Program-made: the position numbers and the translations under genes | The notes under the pieces: model-generated | What the model was told of the DNA's origin: nothing | Seen by the model: only the letters and a program-made list of their open reading frames with translations | The model's database searches: none | Assembly (NCBI GenBank): GCA_023052935.1 | Contig: CM041297.1 | Coordinates: forward strand, 51,813,917-51,877,916 | Source of the DNA: Piezodorus guildinii | Lineage: Eukaryota; Arthropoda; Insecta; Hemiptera; Pentatomidae | DNA: 64,000 bases | Direction: 5' to 3' | Part shown: piece by piece, positions 31,075-41,155 of the stretch | Position numbering within the stretch: the first letter of the stretch is position 1 | Layout: each line of letters begins with the position of its first letter

Positions 31075-31715
31075 CTTCTTTCTCTTTCCTCCTCTGCTTT
31101 ATATTAGCATGGAGGTGCATTCAGTGACTCTCTTCAGCCATTTCTATCCCTTGCTAGATTTTTCATCTGAAATTTAGATTCACCCCGTTTCCTTCATATT
31201 TCTTCTACATAGTTATCATAGGACATCCTGGACCGCCTCTTTCCTATTTCATTCGGCAGACATGCAAAACCACTTCAGCTGTCTTCTTTCGATTATTTCA
31301 AGTAGGGGGCACATTGAGATCTTTTCTTACTTTCTCATTTCCAATGCAGTATCTCCTGGTTTTCCCATTATTATTCTGAGGAACTTCATTTCTGTAGCGG
31401 TGATTTTGCTTCGTTGTTTTTCTGTAAAAATCCAGCTTTCTGCTCTATATATCAATAAAGGGGGAAACAGATTTATAGGTATTTAGATTGACGTCTCGCT
31501 CGATCTCCCTCTTGCCTACCACTGTGTTGGAAGAAATCTTGTAATACACTGCATTTGTCTTACTGATTATATTTGAAATTTTCTAGTCTATTTTTCCGGG
31601 TATGTCGATTATGGTGCCAAGGTATGTGTAGTCCTTCACCTGTTCCAGCTCCACTTTGCACTCCACGTGGACATCCTCTGAGTTCTCCCTGAGTGGACTA
31701 TTTTACTTTTATTGG
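31075..31715 (-). pseudogene. LINE RT C-terminal relic (RTE/CR1-like)
   Basis: Minus-strand frames give VELEQVKDYTYLGTIID, 'NAVYYKISS', fragments of 'ATEMKFLRIIMGK', 'RRQLKWF' and 'NLARDRNG'. These follow the conserved order of the C-terminal half of RTE/CR1-like RTs ('YLG--I', 'KI-LYK', 'AAEMRFLR-I-G--R', 'R-LKW-GHV', 'DR--W'). Many stops; no product. Confidence 0.65.
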
Positions 31716-32029
31716 TATTAAGTTTATATTATGCGTATTTAAAATTATCATTTTTTTCTTATATTATGATCCATGATTAATTTCTTAAAATGGAGTATCT
31801 AAATTAAAAAAACAAAAAAAACATGTTTTCCTAATGTGTATTAATATGTGTATATTTATATTAATTGTAATCAATTGTTCGTTTTGATATAACTTAATTC
31901 AATTTTGTTATATTTAAAAAAGAAATCATATTTACGATATTATAGGATTTTTTAAAAAAGTAATGAATTAATTGTTATAATTTTTAATTAATTATTTTAT
32001 TTATTATTTATTTTATTTTATTATTCATG

Positions 32030-32392
32030 AAAAAACAGGTAAATATATATTTGAACGAATTCGATACCCAACTAAAGGAGAATACTACAAAACTATTTTT
32101 TTAATGCAATTTTTCGTTTTTTAACATAATAACAGTAATATAGATGTATAATATACTGTTGGAATGCTAAAGATTTTAGAAAAAATATTATCTTATACAT
32201 AATATTGTAAAAGTTAACGGAGAGTGATGAAAAGCCGATAAAAGAAACTGATTGCAGTAGATAATCATATAATAGACAAAATAAATAAAACATATGTAAA
32301 TTATTTTCGTTTCTAAATTTATTAAAAAAAATTTAAATTGATATAAATAACGGAGTTAAGTGAAAGTCGTTGCGCGCACCAGATTTTTTAAA
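32030..32392 (+). repeat. R900 copy I, distal part
   Basis: Opens at AAAAACAGGTAAATATATAT, includes TTGAACGAATTCGATACCCA, and ends GTTAAGTGAAAGTCGTTGCG plus a T-run. 5'-truncated. Confidence 0.7.
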
Positions 32393-33070
32393 ATTAAAAT
32401 CTTTATTCACACCTGTCAATAATATTATAAACAATTAAATTTAACAATTTAATATTATAAATAATTAAATAATAATAATTGTAATAATTATTGTCCGAAT
32501 TAATTTTTTTTTTAAATACGCCTTCTTCTTTTCCAGCTACTTTATTGAAATCTCACAAACACGGATTTTCACCTACATCATCTTTCACCGTTTAGCTGGG
32601 CCTTTATCTCATGTATTAGAATTAATTTTTTTCATCACTGTTTCAGTATTTTTGGTCCGTATTTATGCTGCAGCCAGATGATGAAAGCGAATATTGTACT
32701 TGAAAAAAGAAAGAAAACAAAGTATTAACTAGTTGCGTAAGATGTATTGTTTATTGAACAATAGAATATGATGTCAACATCCTAGGTTTTTCCCCAATCT
32801 AATGAAGCAAGAGTGAAGTATCCTTTGACAAAGTAAACACGTCCGACTCCAAACTTCAGGGTCGTTTCGCTGAAATAACTCAATGTGAATTGTCTACTAC
32901 TGACTCACATCGGGTAGAGTGCTGTCTGAAGTTGTCTAATGTGTTAAAAAGGAGACCTGTTTGAGACTTAAAGAATCCCAACTGCAAGAAAGATGAAATT
33001 TTAGGATCAGTCAAAGACTAAATACTCTGATTTACTCACTAAAATCTATATGCATCTACACATCACAAAT
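32393..33070. other. AT-rich stretch, nothing recognised
   Basis: No ORF or repeat end was assignable. ATAATAATT-like low-complexity sequence lies at 32450-32490. Confidence 0.35.
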
Positions 33071-33071
33071 T

Positions 33072-33608
33072 AAAAAAATATGGTGCGCGCAACACACGAC
33101 TTTCACTTACCTCCGTTGGTAAAATCAATTTTAAAAGTTTTTAAATACATTTAGAGATTAAAAGAAATTGTTAAAGAAACAACTAAATTAAGTTTGAATA
33201 GAAACATGTATTTTAATAAATAATCAATTATATTATTATCTACGACAATCAGTCTGTTTTATTAGCTTTCCCTCATCCTTCGTTAACTTTTAGAATTTTG
33301 TGTATATGATAGTATTTTTACTAAAATCTTTGTCTTTCCAATGGTATAGTATACTACCAGTATTACTAATAATTGTAGCTGATTTTTATGAAAAAGTTGC
33401 TGTAACATTTGGGCGTATATTTGTCTTAAATATGAAATTTCAGTTTCATAGGACTTTTTGTTTACGCGCTGGACTTACTTTCACACAGACCTTTGGACTC
33501 AGGGAACCTAAAACGTGTATTTCCATTAAAAACTGAAATTCGAAATTTTTGCGATCACAATACTTTCCTTAGTATATATTTCATATAGAGGTAAGTAAAT
33601 GTAAAACT
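33072..33608 (-). repeat. R900 copy J, internally deleted
   Basis: Both ends are present: GGTGCGCGCAACACACGACT at the left and TATAGAGGTAAGTAAATGTA at the right. About 0.35 kb of the middle, including the microsatellite core, is lost. Confidence 0.7.
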
Positions 33609-34129
33609 CAGATTATAACAACGTACTTCAGTAACATTGTTATTAGCTCACTCTGTAATTCAGTAACTATGTATTCCGCTAGCTGACACTAACCATGATA
33701 CATTGTTTGCAAGTTACATGATAACACTCAGTCTTACTATAAGAACTACCAACTTTGCCACAGTTGTTTTCAAAAACGAAAAACAAAACAAGACTGTCAT
33801 TAATCTGAACTTTCATCATCATGACAATAGATGTGATGAAGTTTCCGCCAAGCCATTTATTCCAGGATTTCAGTTATTAATGAGTCCTTTAGAGAAGCCT
33901 ATTTGCATTGCAATCATACAAATTTAGATAAAAAAAACCTTATTAAAAGTGAAAGGACCTGAAACAATTATTGAAGGAATGCATAGAAGATATATTTTGG
34001 GGCCCGGATGACCCTACCTTACCAGATGGGGCTATAAATTTCACCTCACCATTAAAGACTAATACATAAAAATGAACAATGAAGGAGGTTTCTTAGATGG
34101 AGGAAAAATCCTGCCTAGCCGCTACTGGG
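33609..34129. other. No recognised feature
   Basis: Short open frames on the plus strand near 33703-33927 show no motif and no splice-supported structure. Confidence 0.3.
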
Positions 34130-34236
34130 AGCTAAAGACCCTAAGACGTGTATTTCCGGTGAATGGTGAAATTACAAAATTTTCAGGATCGCAAGACATT
34201 TCCTAACTACATATTTCATATATAGGTAAGCAAAAG
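34130..34236 (-). repeat. R900 copy K, proximal end, tandem with copy L
   Basis: CTAAGACGTGTATTTCCGGT through TATATAGGTAAGCAAAAGTA is the R900 proximal end. It runs directly into AAAAAATCTGGTGCTGGCAA of copy L, a head-to-tail junction with no intervening DNA. Confidence 0.65.
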
Positions 34237-35010
34237 TAAAAAATCTGGTGCTGGCAACACACGACTTTCACTTACCTCCATTTTTAAAATCAATGAAAGA
34301 ATTTTCAAATACAGTTAGAGATAAAAATACGTGAAACTATTGAAGAATTAATTAAATTGAATTTATATGAAAAAAGTAAAAAGTGTTTTATTTAAAAAGT
34401 CTATTATATTATTATCTAAAATAATCAGTTTTATCTGCTTTTCATCTCTCTTTATTAACATTTACAAGTTTGTGCATTAGATGTCTAAAATCTTTAGCTT
34501 TCCAGCGGTATATTATACGTGTATATTACTGTTGCTATGTTCAAAATAAAAAAATTGCATTAAAAAAATATTTTTTCAGTTTTCTCCATTAGTTAGATAT
34601 CGAATTCGTTCAACTTATATATTCATTTGTTTTTCATCAGTGGTAACAAGATAATATTTATTTTTATAAAATCTACGAAATTAAAGGTACTTTACAGGAA
34701 AAAAAAAATGTAAAATATCGGCATTAAAGCCCTGTCAGACCATTTTAATCAGAATAAAACCTACATGATATTAAAGCCCATTAAATTTTACATGGATATA
34801 GCAAGTTTAATCAAAATTGTCGGAACATTTTTCGAGAAAATCGAAAAAAATTGTAAAATGCATGGTATAAAGTGGCTCTTCTGGTAAGCTCATTTTGATG
34901 AAAAAGGTTTTGTAACGTCTCGGGCGTATATTTCTCTTAAATATGAGATTTCAGTTTCATAGGACTTACTGTTTCCGCCCGGGAGTAACCAAAACACACA
35001 CACACACACA
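34237..35010 (-). repeat. R900 copy L, first part
   Basis: Nearly full reverse-orientation copy from the distal end to the (CA)n tract at about 34993-35010, where an R1/LOA-type LINE is inserted. It resumes at 35776. Confidence 0.75.
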
Positions 35011-35775
35011 CAGTATCCTACGAAGCTGCATGTGTGGTGGCCAGGATGTCACCCATTAAACTGCTGTCGGAGGAAAGGCAACGTACGTATAAAAGTGTTG
35101 TCCACATTCCTAGAACCGAAGAGAGGTAGCAGACAGTCCAAAAGTGGCAGCGACGCAGGGATTTGGCAGCGAGCGGAAGGTGGACCCATAGGCTGGTATC
35201 TTGCATCCAACCCTGGATGCATAGAAGCCACGGGGAAGTGGACTACTACCTGACCCAAATGCTCACTGGACATGGCTGCTTCAGAGCCTACCAATTACGG
35301 TTTAAGTTGGACAATACAGCAGAATGTCAAAGATGCCCAACAATAGATGAGACTGTAGAACACGTATTCTTCTGCTGTCCTCGCTTTCAAGTAGAGAGGA
35401 AAGAATTTCAAGAAATATGCAGATCAGAAGCTACACCTGACAACATCGTCAACCTCATGCTACTTTCTCAGGAGAACTGGATGGCGGGCCAACGTCTGGC
35501 TGCGGACGTCATCAAAAAATTGAGAATGGAAGATAAGGAGAGGCGTGCCTAGAAATATAGGGTAAGGCGCCTAACAACGGGGCGGCACACAGCCACTCTC
35601 CTCCACGAAGTAATGCCTAACGGTGGTCCCGTGGAGGGTGAGGAACAGGTGTAGGTAGGTTGGTTTTAGTGGGTAGAAATCCCACACACGGATAGGTACG
35701 GGTCTATCCGCGTCTTTTGAAGATTTCCACCTACCCTCGTAAAAAAATACAAAAAAAAAACAAAAAAAAAAAAAA
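35011..35775 (+). mobile_element. 5'-truncated R1/LOA-type LINE with poly(A)
   Basis: The coding end runs from about 35012 to TAG at 35550-35552, followed by a 190-nt 3' UTR and an A-rich tail (about 35741-35775). It is inserted in the (CA)n tract of R900 copy L. The AC-rich flanks prevent defining a target duplication. Confidence 0.8.
35012..35552 (+). pseudogene. R1/LOA-type RT C-terminus with zinc-binding motif
   Basis: Frame: 'SYEAACVVARMSPIKLLSEE', 'RTYKSVVHIPRTEER', an in-frame TAG at about 35126, then 'QTVQKWQRRRDLAASGRWTH', TQMLTGHGCFRAYQLRF, and a Cys/His cluster C-x2-C...H-x6-C (ECQRCPTIDETVEHVFFCCP). This order (WQRRWD-S-KGRWTHRL, LTGHGCF, C-C-H-C) is characteristic of R1/LOA-clade C-termini. 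Apart from one stop, the frame is open to its natural end. The RT catalytic region is absent. Confidence 0.85.
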
Positions 35776-35965
35776 CATACACACACACTCAAACACACAG
35801 ACACACACACACAGACAAACACACACACACAGACTTTTTGCGAGACTTAGTTATTTGGAGTCAGGGGATCCTAAAATGTGTATTTCCGTTGAAAACTGGA
35901 ATTCGAAAATTTCGCGATCGCAACACTTTTCCTTATATAGTAAGTGAAAGTAAAATGCGGGTAAG
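35776..35965 (-). repeat. R900 copy L, second part
   Basis: (CA)n/CAGACA tract, then CTAAAATGTGTATTTCCGTT, CGCGATCGCAACACTTTTCC and TAGTAAGTGAAAGTAAAATG, the proximal end of R900. Confidence 0.75.
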
Positions 35966-36234
35966 GGAAAAATTTAAAATAAATGAAAGCCTCTATGGAT
36001 CCAATAAATGATGTTCCTTAAGTCATTTTACGGCTTTTTATCAAGTGCTGATAGATGGGACGGACATCTGTCAAAGGACGATGGGTTGTCATGGGCAGCT
36101 ATCAGGAAGACGTATGAGCTCCGTCCCTGGACTCCTTTCGATATAGAACTACTTTAAGGTATTATATGACTGTTTGAACTTTTAATATGTTAACAATTAT
36201 GTTTAAATTGTTTCAAAGTATGTTTTGATGAAAA

Positions 36235-36555
36235 AACAAAAACAAATCTGATGCAAGCAACACTTCAATTACACTTACCTCGGTTTCGTTGTAAACATAT
36301 GTTTTAGATTAAATAATATAACAATATTACACTGTTTCGTACAATAGTCACTTAATATTATGCCATATTCGTCACTTAACATTACCTTCCACAACATTGT
36401 ATCTGAGATGAGATGGTCTCTCAAATCTTTAGCATTTTAACGGTATATTACACATCTATATCACTATTCTCAAGTTCTGAAAAAAAAAAAATCTACCTAA
36501 AAATATGTTTGCTCTTTTCTCTTTTAGTTGCTTATCAAATTCGTTCATAATTAAT
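36235..36555 (-). repeat. R900 copy M, distal part
   Basis: Diverged distal end (CAATTACACTTACCTCGGTT) through CTTATCAAATTCGTTCATAA. The copy is interrupted and its other half lies at 37280-37640. Confidence 0.6.
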
Positions 36556-36734
36556 ATAAAACGAGGCAGAACGTCATTTGTTAATCGTAGGTCAAAGAGG
36601 TGTCCATACACTTTCAATATTAATCCTATGTGTTGTACTATGGCCGTCTTTCCAGTGTTATTCCAGTGCATAAATCTTATCTCGATAATCAAATCTTAGT
36701 TCAGTATTAACTTTACTTGGGTCAGACAAACTGA

Positions 36735-37235
36735 TTCCTTTTCAATATGAGTGTTTCTCGTTGTTTGAGAGAGCTCGTGGTTCGCAGAGCTTATCTATAA
36801 GAAAAATTGCATATCAGTTGAATAAGTCACATGCTACTGTATGGACTACAAAGATGTAGAGAGTTAAAATCTTTGGAGGATAGAACACGTGCTGGAAGAC
36901 AGGAGACTGAAGAATCGCCAGAGGAGAACCTTCCTTGCTGAAGTCTATTCAAATTCCAACACTACCGACACCTCAATGGCTATTGTAATAAATAAATAGT
37001 CACCCAGAAACAGTCCAAAATATTCTAAGAAGGGAAGGATACAGTGGTCTAGTCGCTTTGAGAAAGCTCTTTTTCAGTAACGTAAACCAGAAAAAGCTGC
37101 TGTGTTTTACGTTTGTAAAGAAACCCAAAAATTTCTAGGAAAGGATCATATTCTCAAAGGAAGACAACTTTAATATTTCTGGACCAGATGGAAGGTCAAA
37201 AGTACAGAGAAAATCAACTACAGCTTTCAAAAGTA
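36735..37235 (+). pseudogene. Tc1-like transposase relic
   Basis: Read across broken frames: an N-terminal helix-turn-helix-like part near 36750, then 'HPETVQNILRREGYSGLVAL', 'VNQKKLLCFTFVKK', 'IIFSKEDNFNISGPDGRSKV'. This matches the Tc1 pattern 'R-VN-KKRL-FAK-H', 'W-KVIFSDESKFN-FGSDG', including the first catalytic-Asp block (here 'FSKED', so the catalytic position is disturbed). The C-terminal half and terminal repeats were not found. It lies inside the interrupted R900 copy M. Confidence 0.7.
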
Positions 37236-37279
37236 AGAATTTATTTATGCGTGTATGGAAACTTTTTTGATGTAGTGTA

Positions 37280-37640
37280 CATTGTATTAGAGTCCATGAA
37301 ATTTTACATCGATATAGTGAGTCATTAAAACCGTTAAAGCTGTTTTATGAGAAAATCGTAAAGAGGTGCAAAATGCATAGTATAAAGTAGCACTTAAGGC
37401 CAACTGAATTTAGTGAAAAAGTTGCTGTAACATCTCGGGCATATATTGCTTTTAATACGAAATTTCAGTTTCGTACGACATTCTGTTTTCGTCCTAGACT
37501 TACTGTTTACCACACCTACAGACCCACAGAGCTGTTTGTTATTTGGACCCGAGAGACTCTAAACTGTGTATTCCCTTTGAAAACTGGAATCGGAAAATTT
37601 CGAGTATTATATTTCATACATAGGCAAGTGAAAGGGAAAA
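37280..37640 (-). repeat. R900 copy M, proximal part
   Basis: GAAATTTTACATCGATATAG, TGCTGTAACATCTCGGGCAT, and an end TACATAGGCAAGTGAAAGGG. It completes copy M after the Tc1-bearing insert. Confidence 0.65.
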
Positions 37641-38190
37641 CGTTTTCTCAATTTAGATATCCATTAAAATGTTTTTCATTCCTGATGCTAAGAAAAGTTT
37701 TCTTTTTGGTTTTTATATTTTCGTTTAGATATATTAATTATTTGTATATAGGATTCCATCTTTAATCGCTCTTAAAAATAAATTTATAGGAAAAATATTC
37801 CGAATCGTAAACTAAGTTGTTTGCTTTTTTATTGAATTGCGTAATGTTACGGGAGCGGGGGGCGTAGGACCGCTGTGAGGGAACCTGCCTAGGGCCCAGA
37901 ATCAATACTCTATCCTCCTGTCGGAGATGAGGAAGAGGTTCTCCTGTCCCATCATAAAATTCGTCCAAGAGGAACCGACGGAAAGACATGTCGAGGATTG
38001 GAAATATACAATAGCAGGGAACAATGTAAAGAAGAAAATGTATTGAATTGATTTAGGTCGATGGGAAGTAGGGAATAGCTGGAAATCAGGCAAACTTTTG
38101 CAATATGTGCAGTATGTAACTTGGATAAAAAAATATGACGAAAATAATGAATTAATTAGTGAATTTTCATGAGAAAAAAATATATACATT
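37641..38190. other. Mostly unassigned, small GC-richer ORF on minus strand
   Basis: The minus strand at 37989 leftward starts MSFRRFLLDEFYDGTGEPLP and continues QEDRVLILGPRQ, in a GC-richer patch (37840-37990), before running into AT-rich DNA. The codon-like composition is notable but I recognise no family and see no clear splice donor. It could be a captured or retroposed gene fragment. Confidence 0.25.
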
Positions 38191-38194
38191 TTTT

Positions 38195-38428
38195 TGAAGT
38201 GAGAATGGTTAAGAATGATTGGTGTGTGTATATGTGAGAAGTTGGTTCAGGGTGCAGTCAAAAGGAAACACAATTAAGTAAAAACGTTTCGGCCTAATTT
38301 ATAGGCCTTCTTCAGGGTGATTGAGCGAGCGTCACAAGTGTTTTATTGCTGTGTATAATTTAGGCCGAAACGTCGGCACCAGTAAATTAAGTTTTTACTT
38401 AATTTTGTGTTCTTTTGACTGCACCCAA
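38195..38428. mobile_element. Second hammerhead inverted-repeat element, partly deleted
   Basis: Starts with GAAGTGAGAATGGTT like the element at 18793 and contains GGGTGCAGTCAA. It carries an opposed pair: minus AACGTTTCGGCCTAATTTAT with CTTCTTCAGGGTG (38285-38320), and plus ATTTAGGCCGAAACGTCGGC (38359-38378). The plus motif has lost CTGAAGA, so only the minus one keeps the full core (CTGAAGA, GGCCT/AGGCC, GAAAC), followed by GTT. The right terminus is truncated after GACTGCACCC. Confidence 0.7.
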
Positions 38429-38429
38429 A

Positions 38430-39353
38430 ACGTTTCTTGATTAATCAATAGTTGATCGTGAAATAAACAAGAAGGAAGAGATTGAAAATAAACTGAACAA
38501 ACAAGATACTTTTTGGACTGCTATATAGGACATGGAAGTGAGATTTTGGTGTCTAAAATCAATATCCAGCCGATCTCCCTGTCCTAGCCATTTCCTCACA
38601 AAGGATGTATGGCGATGACACCTGTTATCGCTGATTAATGGCTCATTTACTTATCGCAAGCCTTGAAGAATGGGGTCAGAACCTCTATCAATCAGAACAT
38701 ACTATCGAATTGGCAATAACCTTGATAGTAAACCTTAGAATGTCGTTCCTATTGTATAGTTCGAATATTGAATAAAATACGCATAGGAACTTGCCCCTTT
38801 TACTTTTAGTTAATATAATAACTTTGATTTAATGGTTTCTTAATTAATTAATTTAATGGTTAAAACATTTTTTTTTTTTTTTTTCATAAGAAACTTTTTC
38901 TGAGATGAATATAGGAATAGATAATTTTGACATGACAAAACAAGCCTTTGCTAATTTTTGCACAGAAGCGATAAACGTACAGTTCCATTCTAGGCATTAG
39001 AACTATTTGTGGCCCCTAATAATTTGATTTTTGGTTTATTATTTTCCATAATGAATCTTTGTTATCGACCTAACAAATAAAAAAAATTATTTGTAAATTA
39101 CAAATAAAAAAATCAATACAGTTGTAAATTTCTTTAAATAAATTAAAAAAAAAACATAGTGTTGTTTTTATCATTACTAATTAAGTATTCTCTAAGTAAG
39201 AAGCTTCTTTTATATCTTTATTTATATATTTGATTCAAGAAAATGATTTTTTTTTAATGATATTTTTTATTAGAATTTTCGAAATTTAAATGTATGTAAA
39301 TTGAATAGGACCCACATTGGACTTCAGAACAAACAACTGGATATTAATGATAT

Positions 39354-39355
<2 letters not shown>
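38430..39355. other. AT-rich stretch, possible jockey scrap
   Basis: Short fragments near 38570-38700 loosely recall a jockey RT around its catalytic block ('GDDTCYR' read from 38611), but too little remains to call. Otherwise AT-rich with T-runs. Confidence 0.3.

Positions 39356-39424
<69 letters not shown>
39356..39424. repeat. (TA)n microsatellite
   Basis: About 69 bp of alternating TA directly before a LINE 3' end in reverse orientation. Confidence 0.8.
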
Positions 39425-39428
<4 letters not shown>

Positions 39429-39429
<1 letters not shown>

Positions 39430-39575
39430 TTTTTTTTTTTTAAATATTTATTTATTGTGATACATTACAATTTGTTTCAAAATAAACAGTAGTAATAGTG
39501 GTATGAGACCACATTCATACAATATATAGAGAAAATAATGATAAAGTCAAATGACATAAAATAGGAAGTACATAA

Positions 39576-39617
<42 letters not shown>
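39429..39617 (-). mobile_element. LINE 3' end, distal half split by the Gypsy element
   Basis: A T-run (the poly(A) of a minus-strand element) followed by CATTACAATTTGTTTCAAAA and GAGACCACATTCATACAATA. The same order appears in the uninterrupted paralogue at 58745-59290. It ends in a TA tract where the Gypsy LTR begins. The remainder of the LINE copy is at 44909-45330. Confidence 0.7.
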
Positions 39618-39619
<2 letters not shown>

Positions 39620-39788
39620 TTAAGATCGCGAGTACTATGGTATTAGGCCTAATACCAGCTCTATTTATAAACAAGATGCCTTATGTACATATTTAGACGA
39701 AATAAAGTCAGTTGAGTTATCAGTCTATACCAGTGTGTTTCTCGATCTCCCTTCTTTAAATTAGACTGAATAGTGCACGTACGTAACT
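39618..39788 (+). repeat. 5' LTR of Gypsy copy 1
   Basis: 171 bp from AGTTAAGATCGCG to GTACGTAACT. AATAAA at 39701 is a plausible polyadenylation signal. No clear TATA box was found. It reads the same as the 3' LTR at every position I compared. Confidence 0.9.
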
Positions 39789-39802
39789 GGTGCCGAAACC
39801 CG
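39788..39802 (+). promoter_or_regulatory. Primer-binding site, tRNA-Phe type
   Basis: TGGTGCCGAAACCCG directly abuts the LTR (sharing its last T) and complements the tRNA-Phe 3' end. Same primer choice as copy 2 at 27398, supporting one family. Confidence 0.8.
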
Positions 39803-39955
39803 TGATCACGTGATCAGGATTAGAGACCGTTATTGTTTTATTTATTTATTAATTTTTAATAAATTTATTTATTTATTTAAATCAACTTTAATATTTTTAA
39901 TTTAAAAAAAAAAAAATCGTTTTTTTAAATACCGTTGAGCTAACGTAACTTCAAG

Positions 39956-41155
39956 ATGGCAGAAGCTGTGTTAAAACCACCGGTTCTGAACTTACCAACG
40001 AAACCGGAATTACCACCGTTGCCGAGAGATACTCTAGCTGAGGCCCACGCGAACACCCTGGCATGGATGAGGGTGCGGGCGGCCACCGCCCAGGACTTGA
40101 GAAAGGCTGTATCCGAGCTGGAGAGATTCAATGGTGAAGTCGGTGAGTTAAACCATTTCTTAAAAGGAGGGGATCGACTGATGGAGAGAATAGAGGTGAA
40201 GATTTCTGAGCGTATGATCGACCTTGGGGACGCTGAATCAATTAAAAAGGACTTAGTGTGCCGGGTCAAAAGGAGTGTACTCAACGTCATTCAGGCTGAC
40301 GAAGAAACTCCATGGCCAGTAATAAAAGAGAGGTTAAAGAAGGCTTATGGTGGAGGGAGGTGGACGACGGAAGAGGATATATTCCTAATGTTCAGAGAGG
40401 TGAAGCGGCCACGCCAGAGTGACGGGCAATACGCAGCAGAACTTCTAACTCGTTTTAATACAATCACAGAGAAGATGAGGGAGGTGATAGAATTGGCTGG
40501 TGTGGAAGCAAGAATGAACTTCTTGTCAACCATCTTGATGGTTCAGTTAGCCAGGGAGACAGGAAGAAAGGATGGTTGGCCAAGGGATCGCACGTTTGTC
40601 GAGTGGGCTCAAGAAATGGTTGACACTAGCGCCCGGGAGGAAGAATCACGAATGGAGGTAGAAGATCAGGGATGGAGCAGGGTAACATCACGGAAACCCA
40701 GAGTTGTGCATACGGCTTGGGGGAGAAGAGAAGCTGACTACGAGAGAAGAGGACGAGCATCGACCGAGGGAAGGAGGCTAGTTCTTCGAAAACCAAGACC
40801 AAACGGAAGAAGAGAAGAGCGGCGGTGCCATGGGTGTGGAAAAATCGGACACCTCGTTGCGCAGTGCCCCCGTACGAAATGTTTTGAATGTGGAGCAGAG
40901 GGACATATTGCGCGGCAGTGCCCGTATATATTTAGGCGGCGGGATGCACAACAGGCAGAACCCATGGAAGTGAATGCCCAGAAGATAAGGCCGAGAAGTA
41001 GAGCGCTCTCAGAGTCTACAAGGACATCAGGATCTTCCGAGACGGAGTGTGAAGAGGAGAGGCAAGGGACTAGAGGAGGCGATGGAGGCAGTTACGACCG
41101 CAGGAGCGGGCATCGGCGAATGGCGGCAGAAAGGCGAGAACGAGTCGCGGCCTGA
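39956..41155 (+). CDS. gag: Gag polyprotein, intact
   Basis: 399 residues from ATG at 39956 to TGA at 41153-41155. The N-terminal part (about 1-230) is helical and charged, with ANTLAWMRVRAATAQDLRKA and LERFNGEVGELNHFL, the presumed capsid region. It is followed by a basic segment and two CCHC zinc knuckles at residues 291-304 (CHGCGKIGHLVAQC) and 309-322 (CFECGAEGHIARQC), both C-x2-C-x4-H-x4-C. The C-terminus is rich in Arg/Glu/Ser. By family, Gag packages element RNA in cytoplasmic particles. The start is supported by the matching start MAEGVL in copy 2. Protease continues in the same frame after the stop. Confidence 0.92.
   Translation: MAEAVLKPPVLNLPTKPELPPLPRDTLAEAHANTLAWMRVRAATAQDLRKAVSELERFNGEVGELNHFLKGGDRLMERIEVKISERMIDLGDAESIKKDLVCRVKRSVLNVIQADEETPWPVIKERLKKAYGGGRWTTEEDIFLMFREVKRPRQSDGQYAAELLTRFNTITEKMREVIELAGVEARMNFLSTILMVQLARETGRKDGWPRDRTFVEWAQEMVDTSAREEESRMEVEDQGWSRVTSRKPRVVHTAWGRREADYERRGRASTEGRRLVLRKPRPNGRREERRCHGCGKIGHLVAQCPRTKCFECGAEGHIARQCPYIFRRRDAQQAEPMEVNAQKIRPRSRALSESTRTSGSSETECEEERQGTRGGDGGSYDRRSGHRRMAAERRERVAA

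Noticed and set aside
37762..37989. 75-residue minus-strand frame as a host gene
   Set aside because: Promising start but it runs into AT-rich DNA without a consensus splice donor and I recognise no family; left as unassigned.
39301..39492. Frame rich in Ile-Tyr repeats (also 39477-39674 and 44908-45156 minus)
   Set aside because: Direct translation of (TA)n microsatellite; not a gene.
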